A DNA stretch of 64,000 bases from JBDZVM01 sp040255675 (GCA_040255675.1 JBDZVM010000003.1:122589-186588); one strand, 5' to 3'; shown: positions 33,323 to 42,539, counted from the stretch's first letter. Program-made: numbers and translations. Notes: a model not told the origin generated them from the letters alone.

Positions 33323-34145
33323 GTGAGAGTTCGCCCTCTAATTCTTCAATCGTCGTAGACTCAGGCAGAAAGTCAGCCAAGCTGGGCAACTCGCCCAGCT
33401 CGCGAAGGCCGAGGCGCTCAAGGAAGTACGCCGTGGTGCGGTACATGACCGCTCCTGTCTCGGGTTCGGTGCCGGCTTCTTCCACGAGTCCTCTGCTCGT
33501 CAGCGTCCGCATGACGCCATCGACGTTCACACCGCGGACGGCACCAACCCGCGACCGGGTGACCGGCTGGCGGTACGCCACAACCGCGAGCGTCTCAAGG
33601 GCGGCTTGCGTCAGACGAGCCTGCTGGCCGTCGAGGACGAACCGCTCGACATACGGTGCGTAATCGGCACGCGTGTACAGCCGCCAACCGTCGCCTATCC
33701 TGCGCAACTCGAATCCTCGCCCGGCCCGGTCGTACTCCCCCCGTAGATCATCAAGGGCCCCAGCGACGACGCCGAGCGGCACTCCAAGCACCGACGCCAG
33801 CATTGTCGAACTCACCGGTTCATCAATAATTAACAGGATCGCCTCAAGAGCGCCCCGAAGGTTGTCGCCCTCCAGCGGCGCACTCATCACGTCAAGGACG
33901 TCCCCGCCACCAGGCTCAGTGCGCTGGGCCGGTCCTTCGGCGTCGACATTCGCGCCTTGCGTATCCGCGGCAGCGTCGCCGGCTTCGGTATCACCGGCAA
34001 CCCCGGGCGATGCCGGACCTAGCTCGTCCGTCTGCCCGTCGGGCGGCGGCCCGTCGTCCGACTGCCGCGCCTGCGGCGTCAACGTTTCCTCGCCGCCGCT
34101 CCCGCCAGGACCCGGGTCGGCGGAGCACTCCGGACCTGTCGACAT
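33312..34145 (-). CDS. scpB: Segregation and condensation protein B
   Basis: A 277-aa kleisin-binding subunit of SMC condensin. The first 95 residues are Gly/Asp/Pro-rich and disordered. Two winged-helix domains follow: LRGALEAILLIIDEPVSSTMLASVLGVPLGVVAGALDDLRGEYDRAGRGFELRRIGDGWRLYT, then LTQAALETLAVVAYRQPVTRSRVGAVRGVNVDGVMRTLTSRGLVEEAG, the latter being the family hallmark. It ends acidic. It works with ScpA (34394) and an SMC protein encoded elsewhere. 248 bp separate it from scpA, unusually far for this pair. Confidence 0.94.
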   Translation of the reverse strand: MSTGPECSADPGPGGSGGEETLTPQARQSDDGPPPDGQTDELGPASPGVAGDTEAGDAAADTQGANVDAEGPAQRTEPGGGDVLDVMSAPLEGDNLRGALEAILLIIDEPVSSTMLASVLGVPLGVVAGALDDLRGEYDRAGRGFELRRIGDGWRLYTRADYAPYVERFVLDGQQARLTQAALETLAVVAYRQPVTRSRVGAVRGVNVDGVMRTLTSRGLVEEAGTEPETGAVMYRTTAYFLERLGLRELGELPSLADFLPESTTIEELEGELSREG

Positions 34146-34393
34146 CGAACTACCTCCGAACTGGCGGCCTGGCCGCTCTCGACCCTTGCATGACGCCCAT
34201 CATTGTGGTGGCGACGTGCGGTGACGGTGTGGGTGACGAGCCTTCTCCGTACGGCGCGACCACTACCGCGGGCCGATTCTTCCCGATCCCGGGGGCCGAC
34301 GCGTCCGAAGGCGTTCAGCCAGCAAGAACTACCCGCCGACCGGGAAAGCGCACGTCGGAAACACGGCGTACCTTGCCACGATGTTGACGAATG

Positions 34394-35371
34394 TTACAGC
34401 GTATCGATTGCATCCGTCTCACCCTCTACTTCGGGTTTAGGCAGTGTGGCCGCTGCGCCGTCGTCCGGCCACTCCGTCTCAGGCAAGCTGGCTTCGTCCC
34501 CGCCTGTCCAGCGAACGAGGAGATCGCCGAGCGGCGCGAGTTGCTCGAACGCGACGAGCGCTTCGCGGAACAGTTCAAGTAGGGCTAGGAAGCGCGCGAC
34601 GATCTCGATCGTCGCGGAGCAGTCGGCTGTAAGGGAGCGAAAGGTCGCGGTGCCGGTGCGCCGCAGCCGTTCACTTAAGACACCAGCCTGTTCGCGCACG
34701 CTCACGGTCGCGGCGTGCAAGTGGTCGATCGACACGACCGTTGGCGACCGAGGCGTCAGAGCGCGCGCGGCCAGTTCGGCGAACTGGCGAGGCCCGAGAC
34801 CGAGCAAGACCTCGGGGAGCAACCCGGCAAACCGGGGTTCAGCGCTGACCGCCCGCGGAAAACGACGTCCTTCGGCCGTGAATCGTTCGGCGAGGATCGC
34901 CGCCACCTGCTTGTAAGCGCGGTATTGCAACAGCCGAGCGAACAGCAGGTCACGAGCCTCGAGCAGCGCGAGATCTTCTTCGTCTTCGACGTCGGCAGTC
35001 GGAAGCAGCCTGGCCGCCTTCAAATCGACCAGGGTCGCCGCCACCACCAAGAACTCGCTCGTTTGGTCAAGATCGCAGCCCGCGTCCATCTGGCGGATGT
35101 AGCCAATGAACTCATCCGTCACCTTCGACAGCGACACGAGAGTGATGTCGAGCTCGTGTTTCGCGATCAAACCCAGCAGCAGGTCGAACGGCCCCTCGAA
35201 CACCTCGAGATGGACCCGAAAGCCAGGATCCGCCGGCGAGTCCGTCACGACGTCCGCGGGGGCGTCGTACGCGGGCTCCGGTGGCGACGTCATGAGCGGC
35301 CCGGACCGGGGGTCTGGGGCGACAGGTTCTCCATCAGCTCGTTCGTCCGCGCGGCCGTCGACCGCCATCAT
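34394..35371 (-). CDS. scpA: Segregation and condensation protein A (kleisin)
   Basis: A 325-aa kleisin linking SMC heads and ScpB. It contains FRVHLEVFEGPFDLLLGLIAKHELDITLVSLSKVTDEFIGYI, FLVVAATLVDLKAARLLP and a C-terminal winged helix FRSLTADCSATIEIVARFLALLELFREALVAFEQLAPLGDLLV. The first 45 residues are poorly conserved. I use ATG 35371; a TTG at 35389 and ATG 35293 are possible. The upstream gene is the S2P-like membrane protein, 49 bp away. Confidence 0.94.
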   Translation of the reverse strand: MMAVDGRADERADGEPVAPDPRSGPLMTSPPEPAYDAPADVVTDSPADPGFRVHLEVFEGPFDLLLGLIAKHELDITLVSLSKVTDEFIGYIRQMDAGCDLDQTSEFLVVAATLVDLKAARLLPTADVEDEEDLALLEARDLLFARLLQYRAYKQVAAILAERFTAEGRRFPRAVSAEPRFAGLLPEVLLGLGPRQFAELAARALTPRSPTVVSIDHLHAATVSVREQAGVLSERLRRTGTATFRSLTADCSATIEIVARFLALLELFREALVAFEQLAPLGDLLVRWTGGDEASLPETEWPDDGAAATLPKPEVEGETDAIDTL

Positions 35372-35420
35372 CGACGACCGCCGCGACAACGGCTCAGCTC
35401 GCGGGTTACCGCGGTGGTCA

Positions 35421-36122
35421 TCAGGTGATCCCTCGCACGATCGGGTCGACGATGTGGCCTAGAAACGTGATCACGATCGGGACGCGCACCAGCACCGGCA
35501 ACGAGAGGAGCAACAAGATCAGCACACCCCAGTTCTCGTCGTCCAGCCGGTATTTGGCCTTCTGCCAACCGAGCGTCTTCGGAGCAAGCGTGAAGAGCAA
35601 CTTCCCACCGTCGAGGGGCGGCAGCGGCATGATGGCTAGAATTCCCATCGCGAGCCACTCGACACCAGCGAGGAAAACCGCGACCTGCCCGTAGCCGAGA
35701 CCGTAGTGCACGTGTGACGTGTGGAACGCCGTGCCGTGCACGACCTCCTCCAGAATCGCCGAGCCGTTAACCGCTCCAGCCCATGAGCCGAATCCCACGA
35801 GCGCTGCTACGCCGAGCGCGACGAGCACCACCGGGCCGGCCAGGAGTTGGGCTACCACCCGGCCGCCCGGCCGCCCGCGCGTTGACGGCACCTCGACTGG
35901 CGTGCCCCAGCCGGTGCCGCCGATGATCGCGGCGACGCAACCGTAGGGGTCGACAAATGGCTTCAGCCACAAAAGGCTTCGCCGACGAATCAGCTTGCGT
36001 GCCCACGCGGGCTGGCGCTGGCCCGACGCCAGTCGTTGGGCGTACCCGCGGGCTGTCAAGCCGGCCAAGAAAGCCACGACGAGCACAGCGAACGAGAATG
36101 GATAAGCGAGCGCGTAAAGCAC
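35421..36122 (-). CDS. Site-2-protease-like membrane protein lacking HExxH
   Basis: A 233-aa membrane protein with about five hydrophobic segments and the layout of M50 site-2 proteases: a first helix, then DPYGCVAAIIGGTGWGTPVEV, an AGPVVLVALG helix, and MPLPPLDGGKLLFTL, which keeps the Asp of the N/P-P-x-D-G motif. Where the zinc motif HExxH should stand in the first helix (about 22-30) the sequence reads LTARGYAQ, so both His and the Glu are missing. It should therefore not be a working metalloprotease; a membrane chaperone or anchor role is possible. It sits between the RHH gene (3 bp) and scpA. Start GTG 36122. Confidence 0.75.
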   Translation of the reverse strand: MLYALAYPFSFAVLVVAFLAGLTARGYAQRLASGQRQPAWARKLIRRRSLLWLKPFVDPYGCVAAIIGGTGWGTPVEVPSTRGRPGGRVVAQLLAGPVVLVALGVAALVGFGSWAGAVNGSAILEEVVHGTAFHTSHVHYGLGYGQVAVFLAGVEWLAMGILAIMPLPPLDGGKLLFTLAPKTLGWQKAKYRLDDENWGVLILLLLSLPVLVRVPIVITFLGHIVDPIVRGIT

Positions 36123-36125
36123 AGA

Positions 36126-36629
36126 TCAGCGTCCGCGAAGTCGGCGAACCAGGATGCTGGACTCCCCCTTGGCCTCGAGGTCGGCCAGCACGACGGCAAC
36201 CGCCTCCCGCACGATGCGACCGCGATCGACCGCCAAACCGTGGGCTCCGCGCAAGGTCAGCCGGGCCTGCTCGAGTTGCAGCAACTCTTCCGGTGAGCAG
36301 TAGACCGTGATCTTTTCGTCATGCCGTTCGCGTCCGGTCGGGCGAAGCTCGTCGCCATGCCGGTCCGCACGGCGCGCGATACGCACCGGTCGCGGTGGTG
36401 AATCCGGTGTGGCGCGGTTACGCCACGAGTCGTCGTCGCGGTCGGCGGGATCTGCCGCCGCGCCAGGAGCGGCGCTCGCCACGGCGAGGCCTTCGCCGGT
36501 TCGGCCGCCATGCCGGGTGGCCTGGCCGTCCGCGTCGTCCGGAACTTCCGCCAGCGCCGCGCTCCTCGCGGCTCCGCCCGTGGCCCGGAACAATTCGTCG
36601 GCACCCGGCAGCCGGGGACGGCGGTTCAT
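36126..36629 (-). CDS. Putative ribbon-helix-helix protein, ParA-associated
   Basis: A 167-aa protein. The first 100 residues are charged and low in hydrophobics, beginning RRPRLPGADELFRATGG. The last 65 look like a CopG/Arc ribbon-helix-helix: strand KITVYCS, helix PEELLQLEQARLTLRG, turn HGLAVD, helix RGRIVREAVAVVLADLEAKG, then SSILVRRLRGR. RHH proteins bind DNA as dimers through the strand pair. The gene overlaps parA by 4 bp (ATGA), so the two proteins are made together, recalling plasmid ParA/RHH partition pairs. I recall similar proteins beside parA in other actinobacteria; function unknown. Confidence 0.72.
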   Translation of the reverse strand: MNRRPRLPGADELFRATGGAARSAALAEVPDDADGQATRHGGRTGEGLAVASAAPGAAADPADRDDDSWRNRATPDSPPRPVRIARRADRHGDELRPTGRERHDEKITVYCSPEELLQLEQARLTLRGAHGLAVDRGRIVREAVAVVLADLEAKGESSILVRRLRGR

Positions 36630-37549
36630 CGAGCCAACACCTCCTTGGCGAGTTCGCGGTAGGCCCGCGCACCTGCCGAACTCGACGCGTACGTCGTGAT
36701 GGGCTCACCCGCGACTGTGGTTTCTGGAAAACGTACCGTGCGCGCGATGACTGTGTGGAATACCCGGTCGCCGAACGCCTCCACGACTCGAGCGAGTACC
36801 TCCCGGCCGTGCAAGGTTCGAGGGTCGAACATGGTGGCGACGATTCCCTCTACCTCTAGTCGAGGGTTCAACCTTTCACGCACTTTGTCTATGGTCTGCA
36901 TCAAAAGTGCAACACCACGCAGAGCAAAGAATTCGCACTCCAGCGGGATGATTACTCCATCGGCGGCCGTCAACGCGTTCACGGTCAGCAGACCCAATGA
37001 TGGTTGGCAGTCGATCAAGACCACATCGTAATCGGGCAGCACTGGCGCGAGTGCGCGTGCGAGGATCTGTTCTCGGGCGACCTCCGTCACGAGTTGTACC
37101 TCGGCCGCCGAAAGGTCGATGTTGCTCGGCAACAAGTCCATGCCAGGGGTGTTCGTCTTGAGCAACACGTCGTCAACCACGACGTCGGGCTCGACCAAGA
37201 CGTTGTAGATCGTTCGGTCAAGATCATGGGGGTTGACCCCAAGCCCAACCGACAGCGCGCCTTGCGGATCGAAATCGACGAGCAACACGCGCCTCCCCCA
37301 TTCCGCCAGGGCCGCACCGAGATTGATCGTGCTCGTCGTCTTCCCGACGCCGCCCTTTTGATTGCACATGGCGATCACCCATGCCGGCCCATGCTGCTCG
37401 ATCGCCAAAGGGTCGGGAAAGACCGGCATAGGTCGTCCGGCCGCGTCGAGGCCGTCGGTGCCTAGGGTCTCGGTGCTGTCGTCGGTGTCGACATCGGGCC
37501 GATGTGACGCGTGGCGATCGCCTGTCTGGCGTTTTGTCGACTTAGCCAT
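36626..37549 (-). CDS. parA: ParA/Soj-family ATPase
   Basis: A 307-aa deviant-Walker ATPase. Walker A is NQKGGVGKTTS with the signature Lys65 and Lys70; Walker A' is VLLVDFDPQGALS; Walker B is YDVVLIDCQPSLGLLT. The first 55 residues are a disordered extension. This is the orphan ParA next to scpAB (Rv1708-like), not the origin-proximal parA of parAB; no parB is here. The partner is probably the RHH protein encoded immediately downstream with a 4-bp overlap. A role in chromosome arrangement or division-site placement is inferred. Confidence 0.9.
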   Translation of the reverse strand: MAKSTKRQTGDRHASHRPDVDTDDSTETLGTDGLDAAGRPMPVFPDPLAIEQHGPAWVIAMCNQKGGVGKTTSTINLGAALAEWGRRVLLVDFDPQGALSVGLGVNPHDLDRTIYNVLVEPDVVVDDVLLKTNTPGMDLLPSNIDLSAAEVQLVTEVAREQILARALAPVLPDYDVVLIDCQPSLGLLTVNALTAADGVIIPLECEFFALRGVALLMQTIDKVRERLNPRLEVEGIVATMFDPRTLHGREVLARVVEAFGDRVFHTVIARTVRFPETTVAGEPITTYASSSAGARAYRELAKEVLAR

Positions 37550-37719
37550 ATATCGTTGAGCCTCTCTGGCGATGAGCCGATGGACAGACGAATCGGTGTG
37601 GAGTCATGCCGACGAGTCGAGAACTCTAGGGCCGCGTGGGGTGTGTAGGCAAGCCGTCGACTTGCCCGGACCGGTCGCATCCGCGAAAAACAGGCTCGAC
37701 CGCGATCCGTACCGGTCAC

Positions 37720-38754
37720 TCAACCCAGGGCACGGGGGTGGGCGGACGCGTACACCTCGCGCAGTCTGTCGACGGTCACCAAGGTGTAGATCTGCGTCGT
37801 CGTTACTGAGGCATGCCCCATCAGTTCTTGCACGACTCGGACGTCGGCTCCGCCGTCGAGCAAATGCGTGGCAAACGAGTGACGCAACGTGTGCGGTGAG
37901 ATGGCGCCGGTGAGCCCGGCGCGCTCAGCCGCCGTCCGCAAAACCGTCCAGGCGCTTTGCCGCGAGAGCTGACCGCCTCGAACGTTGAGAAACAGCGCGC
38001 CACGGGCGGATCGCCGGGACGCGCCCGAGGGTGCGCCAGCGAGCAGGGCAGGTCGCCCCGCGGCCAGATACCTGTTCAGGGCCTCACGTGCGTAAGCGCC
38101 GATCGGTACCAACCGCTCTTTGGACCCTTTGCCAAAGAGTCGTACAACGCTCGACTGAAAGTCAAGGTCATCAACGGCGAGGCCGACCGCCTCGGAAATG
38201 CGCGCACCCGTGCCGTACAAGACCTCGAGCAAAGCACGATCGCGAAGCTCCCGCGGGCTGGCACCTGTTCCAACCGCGACAAGCAGCTTTTCGACGTCCT
38301 CGATCGAGATCGCTTTCGGCAGCCGTCGCGCCGGTGTCGGTGGCCGTACTCCCCCAGCGGCATCCGCGTCGACCGCACCTTCGCGGACGGCGAAACGGTG
38401 CAAGCCACGAACCGCGACGATCGCCCGCGCCGCCGAGGTTACGCTCAGCGGCGGATGCCGCTCGTCGCCTTGCCGTAACGCCGACAAGAAGGCAGCAACG
38501 TTCTCCTCGGTGACCGCCGCCAGGTCGTGACGCCCGGCATGCGCGAGGAATTCCGCGTAGCGGCGGAGGTCTCGCCGATAGCTGCTGAGCGTGTTCTTCG
38601 CCAATCCGCGCTCGACCGCAAGATGGTCAAGGTAGGTGCGCAGCATTGTTTGTAGCGCCGTCGAGCCGGAAACAGCGGGCCCGCAACCAGCGGGCTCCGT
38701 GGCCGGGGCGGACCGTGCATCGGCGGCATCAATGTGCCTCATGAAGGCGATCAT
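37720..38754 (-). CDS. xerD: Tyrosine recombinase XerD
   Basis: A 344-aa site-specific recombinase that resolves chromosome dimers at dif with XerC and FtsK. An N-terminal SAM-like core-binding domain (about 32-125: LRTYLDHLAVERGLAKNTLSSYRRDLRRYAEFL) precedes the catalytic domain, with Arg185 (GTGARISE), Lys209 or 212, His288-x2-Arg291 (SPHTLRHSFATHLLDGGAD), His314 (LMGHASVTTTQIY) and the nucleophile Tyr323. ATG 38754 or ATG 38742. A probable dif lies at 6940-6967 in this window. Neighbours parA and ald match the Streptomyces order. Confidence 0.95.
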   Translation of the reverse strand: MIAFMRHIDAADARSAPATEPAGCGPAVSGSTALQTMLRTYLDHLAVERGLAKNTLSSYRRDLRRYAEFLAHAGRHDLAAVTEENVAAFLSALRQGDERHPPLSVTSAARAIVAVRGLHRFAVREGAVDADAAGGVRPPTPARRLPKAISIEDVEKLLVAVGTGASPRELRDRALLEVLYGTGARISEAVGLAVDDLDFQSSVVRLFGKGSKERLVPIGAYAREALNRYLAAGRPALLAGAPSGASRRSARGALFLNVRGGQLSRQSAWTVLRTAAERAGLTGAISPHTLRHSFATHLLDGGADVRVVQELMGHASVTTTQIYTLVTVDRLREVYASAHPRALG

Positions 38755-38867
38755 CCTTCGTCGGCGACCGGCGCCCGGGAGTCACGATCGGTCGATCGGC
38801 GCGTTTTGGCGAGAACGTCTCACGTTTAGCGTAATCAAGCAGCGTACTCAAGCCAGCGCCGGCGCGA

Positions 38868-39983
38868 TCAAGCCAGGACGTCGTCGATGGCCGCCGCTCC
38901 CACTCCGTGCGCGGCCGCGACCGGTGCGCTCACCACTTGGCCTTCGTGGACATTCAGACCGAGAGCCAGCGCGTGATCGCGACGGCAGGCGGCCTGCCAG
39001 CCGTTATCGGCGATAGCGATCACGTATGGCAAGGTGACGTTGGTCAGCGCGTACGTCGAGGTATGCGGCACCGCGCCGGGCATGTTGGCGACGCAGTAGA
39101 ACACGGTGTCGTGCACCCGAAACGTCGGTGCGTCATGAGTGGTCGGTCGCGACGACTCGAAGCAACCACCCTGGTCGATGGCGATATCGACGAGCACGGC
39201 ACCCGGCTTCATGCGGGCCACCAGGTCATCTCGCACGAGCTTCGGTGCCTTGGCGCCGGGCACCAGCACCGCGCCGATCACAAGGTCGGCGTCAAGGCAA
39301 GCTTTGTCGATTTCGTAGGCGTTCGACGCGACAGTCTGCAGGTGACCTTGGTAGATGCGGTCGGCCTGGCGGAGCTTGTCGATGTTGAGGTCGAGCAGCA
39401 AGACCTCCGCTTGCATGCCGAGCGCGATCGCGGCCGCGTTCATGCCCGCGACACCAGCGCCGAGCACGACGACTTTTGCCGCGTAAACGCCGGAGACGCC
39501 GCCCATCAAAATCCCACGACCACCCGCTTCACGCTCAAGGCAGCGAGCACCGACTTGGGGCGCCATGCGACCCGCGACCTCTGACATCGGGGCCAGAAGC
39601 GGCAAAGAACCGTCAGGCAATTGCACGGTCTCGTAAGCGATCGCGGTGATGCCAGAGTCGAGCAACGCGTCGGTGCACGGCCGCGACGCGGCAAGGTGCA
39701 GGTACGTGAACAGCACCTGACCTTTGCGCAGTCGCGAATACTCCTCGGCTACCGGTTCTTTCACTTTCAAGACGAGGTCGGCGGCGGCCCACACGTCATC
39801 GGCCTGGGGAAGAATCGTGGCACCAGCGGCGTCGAAATCGTCGTCCGGGATCGAGGAGCCGACACCCGCTCCGCGCTCGATCACGACCGAATGGCCGCGT
39901 CGGACGAGTTCGTGCACGCCGGCCGGCGTGATGGCCACCCGGTATTCGTTGTTCTTGACTTCCCGCGGAACACCGATCTTCAC
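38868..39983 (-). CDS. ald: Alanine dehydrogenase
   Basis: A 371-aa NAD-dependent L-alanine dehydrogenase interconverting alanine and pyruvate plus ammonia. KIGVPREVKNNEYRVAITPAGVHELVRRGHSV starts the protein; the pyruvate-binding Lys lies in LVLKVKEP; His in YLHLAA; the NAD loop is VVVLGAGVAGMNAAAIALGM; DIAIDQGGCFE and VANMPGAVPHTSTYALTN complete the set. I moved the start to GTG 39983, with GGAGGG about 9 nt upstream, because the upstream in-frame residues have no counterpart. Length is normal for the family. Confidence 0.95.
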   Translation of the reverse strand: MKIGVPREVKNNEYRVAITPAGVHELVRRGHSVVIERGAGVGSSIPDDDFDAAGATILPQADDVWAAADLVLKVKEPVAEEYSRLRKGQVLFTYLHLAASRPCTDALLDSGITAIAYETVQLPDGSLPLLAPMSEVAGRMAPQVGARCLEREAGGRGILMGGVSGVYAAKVVVLGAGVAGMNAAAIALGMQAEVLLLDLNIDKLRQADRIYQGHLQTVASNAYEIDKACLDADLVIGAVLVPGAKAPKLVRDDLVARMKPGAVLVDIAIDQGGCFESSRPTTHDAPTFRVHDTVFYCVANMPGAVPHTSTYALTNVTLPYVIAIADNGWQAACRRDHALALGLNVHEGQVVSAPVAAAHGVGAAAIDDVLA

Positions 39984-40085
39984 GATGCGCTGCCCTCCGT
40001 CTCGTCGGGGCGCCGACCTGGATGTTGGTGCTGGCCCGATTGTCGCGGCGGTTACCGCTGACGGATCCAATCCTAAGGAGGGTGA

Positions 40086-40757
40086 TCAGTCCTCGCGTCG
40101 CTTCGCGCGCAGCCACGGCGCATCAGGGGCGCGCACACCGCCCGCGTCGTCAAGGAGCACCGCCGCCGCAGCCAAGATCCCCATGGCTCCGAGGGGGCTG
40201 TGCAGACGCCCCGCCAGGATTCCGTCGCGCGCCTGCCCCAGCGGCACCCACCGCGTGGGCATGTCGCGCTCCTCGTCTTCACCCACGAAACGCTCGGAAG
40301 GCTCGACCTCCGTCAGGCCGCGAGCCAGGTAAATGCGTGTGGCTTCGTCTGAACCTCCGGGCGAGGTAAAGGCATCGACCAGCACCGACCATTGACTAGC
40401 TCGATAACCGGCTTCCTCGTACAGTTCGCGCCCGGCGGCGTCGAGCGGGTCTTCCCCGTCGATGTCGAGGAGACCCGCCGGGGGCTCCCACAAGAGCGCG
40501 CCGACCGGGTGGCGGTACTGCCGCAACAGCAACACCCTCATCTGGTCATCGACCGCGATGACGCCTACCGCGCCAGGATGCTCGACGATGTCGCGTTCGA
40601 CCTGATGGCCATCGCCGAGGTCGACGACGTCACTGCGCACCCCGATGACCCGGCCGCGAAACCGCGGCGTGCTCGAAACGACACGACGATGGACGGCGAC
40701 ATCAACCGGCGGCCCGTCGTCCAAGAAATGCCCCGGCGACTCGGCGGGACCGCTCAT
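40086..40757 (-). CDS. NUDIX hydrolase (ADP-ribose pyrophosphatase-like)
   Basis: A 223-aa NUDIX enzyme. The Nudix box is in GLLDIDGEDPLDAAGRELYEEAGY, one residue longer before the first Glu than the consensus, as is common in actinobacterial ADP-ribose pyrophosphatases. It is preceded by VLLLRQYRHPVGALLWEPPAG, typical of the ADPRase subgroup, and followed by FTSPGGSDEATRIYLARGL. It likely hydrolyses ADP-ribose or a related nucleoside diphosphate. It overlaps pyrG by 4 bp, the same arrangement as Rv1699-Rv1700. Confidence 0.9.
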   Translation of the reverse strand: MSGPAESPGHFLDDGPPVDVAVHRRVVSSTPRFRGRVIGVRSDVVDLGDGHQVERDIVEHPGAVGVIAVDDQMRVLLLRQYRHPVGALLWEPPAGLLDIDGEDPLDAAGRELYEEAGYRASQWSVLVDAFTSPGGSDEATRIYLARGLTEVEPSERFVGEDEERDMPTRWVPLGQARDGILAGRLHSPLGAMGILAAAAVLLDDAGGVRAPDAPWLRAKRRED

Positions 40758-42439
40758 GCGGTCGTCACCGATTCTCCGACCGTCGCGAGGGCACCATCAC
40801 GCAACGCGCTGGCGCGATCGAGCGCCGCGAAGATCAGTCCGCGAAACAGCGGGTGCGGGCGCGCCGGACGCGAACGCAACTCGGGATGCGCCTGAGTCGC
40901 CACGTAATAGGGGTGAACGTCGCGCGGCAACTCGACGAACTCGACCAGCCGCCCGTCAGGCGACGTCCCGGAAATGACGAGCCCGGCTGCCTCGAGGCGG
41001 CCGCGATAGTCGTTGTTGACCTCGTAGCGATGGCGATGCCGTTCTTTGACGTACGGCTCGCCGTACATTTCGCGCACCAGCGATCCTTCGAGTAGCTCGG
41101 CGGGATACAGGCCGAGCCGCATCGTGCCGCCCATGTCGCGTTCGCCCGCGACGACATCGCGCTGGTCGGCCATCGTGGCGATGACCGGGTACGGCGTGGC
41201 GGCGTCGAACTCGGCTGAATTCGCGTCGTCGAGGTGGGCGAGATTGCGCGCGGCCTCGATGACCAGACACTGCAGGCCGAGGCACAGCCCGAGGGTAGGA
41301 ATCCGGTTTTCGCGGGCGTATCGCAAAGCTCCGAGCTTGCCTTCGATGCCGCGCACGCCGAAGCCGCCGGGAATCACCACCGCGTCGACACCTGCCAAGG
41401 CGGCTTCGGCACCGGCCGGTGTCGCGCAATCGTCGGATGTCACCCATCGGATGGTGACGCCCGCGTCGTTCGCGAAGCCGCCGGCGCGAATCGCCTCAGT
41501 GACTGAGAGGTAGGCGTCGGGAAGCCCGACGTATTTGCCCACGAGCGCGACCTCGACATGGTGGAGCGGCCGATGAACGCGGCGAAGCAGGTCGTCCCAG
41601 TCGGTCCAGTCGACGTCGCGGAAAGGCAGACCGAGACGGCGGACGACATAGGCATCAAGACCTTCCGAATGCAACACCTTCGGAATGTCGTAAATACTCG
41701 GCGCGTCGACGGCGGCGATGACGGCCTCTTCGTCGACGTCGCACATCAGGCTGATCTTGCGTTTCACGTTGGGTGGAATAGGCCGATCGGCACGACACAC
41801 CACGGCATCCGGCTGAATACCGACCTGGCGAAGCGCCGCCACCGAATGCTGCGTGGGCTTGGTCTTCAACTCTCCCGACGGGCCGATGTAGGGCACCAGC
41901 GAAACATGCAGGAAGAACACGTTCTCGCGCCCCACCTCGTGGCGAACTTGCCGGGCGGCTTCGAGAAAGGGCAGTGATTCGATGTCGCCGACCGTGCCGC
42001 CGATCTCGGTGATCACGATGTCGACGTCCGGGCCGCCCATGCGGCGAATCCGTGACTTGATCTCGTTCGTGATGTGCGGAATGACCTGTACGGTGTCGCC
42101 CAAGTACTCACCACGGCGCTCTTTGGCGATCACCGCCGAATAAACCTGGCCGGTCGTGACGTTCGCCGATCCGTGCAACTCGGTGTCGAGAAACCGCTCG
42201 TAATGCCCGATGTCGAGGTCGGTCTCGGCGCCGTCGTCCGTGACGAACACCTCGCCGTGCTGGAACGGGTTCATCGTGCCCGGGTCGACGTTCAGATAGG
42301 GGTCGAGCTTTTGCATGGTGACCCGAAGGCCGCGGGCCTTCAATAGGTTGCCGAGGCTCGACGCCGTCAGCCCCTTGCCGAGCGAGGAGGCGACGCCCCC
42401 CGTCACGAACACATGCCTGGTCTGCTGCGGTGCTGCCAA
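40754..42439 (-). CDS. pyrG: CTP synthase
   Basis: A 561-aa enzyme making CTP from UTP, ATP and glutamine. The synthetase domain starts RHVFVTGGVASSLGKGLTASSLG, with DPYLNVDPGTMNPFQHGEVFVTDDGAETDLDIGHYERF and GGTVGDIESLPFLEA. The class-I glutaminase domain has the nucleophile Cys in LGLCLGLQC and the His-Glu pair in QAHPELRSRP. I set the start at TTG 42439, where GGGAG precedes by 7 nt; the frame continues 84 codons upstream without homology. Coupled to the NUDIX gene by an ATGA overlap. Confidence 0.95.
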   Translation of the reverse strand: MAAPQQTRHVFVTGGVASSLGKGLTASSLGNLLKARGLRVTMQKLDPYLNVDPGTMNPFQHGEVFVTDDGAETDLDIGHYERFLDTELHGSANVTTGQVYSAVIAKERRGEYLGDTVQVIPHITNEIKSRIRRMGGPDVDIVITEIGGTVGDIESLPFLEAARQVRHEVGRENVFFLHVSLVPYIGPSGELKTKPTQHSVAALRQVGIQPDAVVCRADRPIPPNVKRKISLMCDVDEEAVIAAVDAPSIYDIPKVLHSEGLDAYVVRRLGLPFRDVDWTDWDDLLRRVHRPLHHVEVALVGKYVGLPDAYLSVTEAIRAGGFANDAGVTIRWVTSDDCATPAGAEAALAGVDAVVIPGGFGVRGIEGKLGALRYARENRIPTLGLCLGLQCLVIEAARNLAHLDDANSAEFDAATPYPVIATMADQRDVVAGERDMGGTMRLGLYPAELLEGSLVREMYGEPYVKERHRHRYEVNNDYRGRLEAAGLVISGTSPDGRLVEFVELPRDVHPYYVATQAHPELRSRPARPHPLFRGLIFAALDRASALRDGALATVGESVTTA

Positions 42440-42539
42440 GTGGGGGCTCCCGTGGTCTCGTGCCCGATGCGTCTTAGACAGACGAAAGGCCGGCACTCGA
42501 CGAATCGAGACCGGCCGAAGCTTCGTTGTCCACGGGCTC

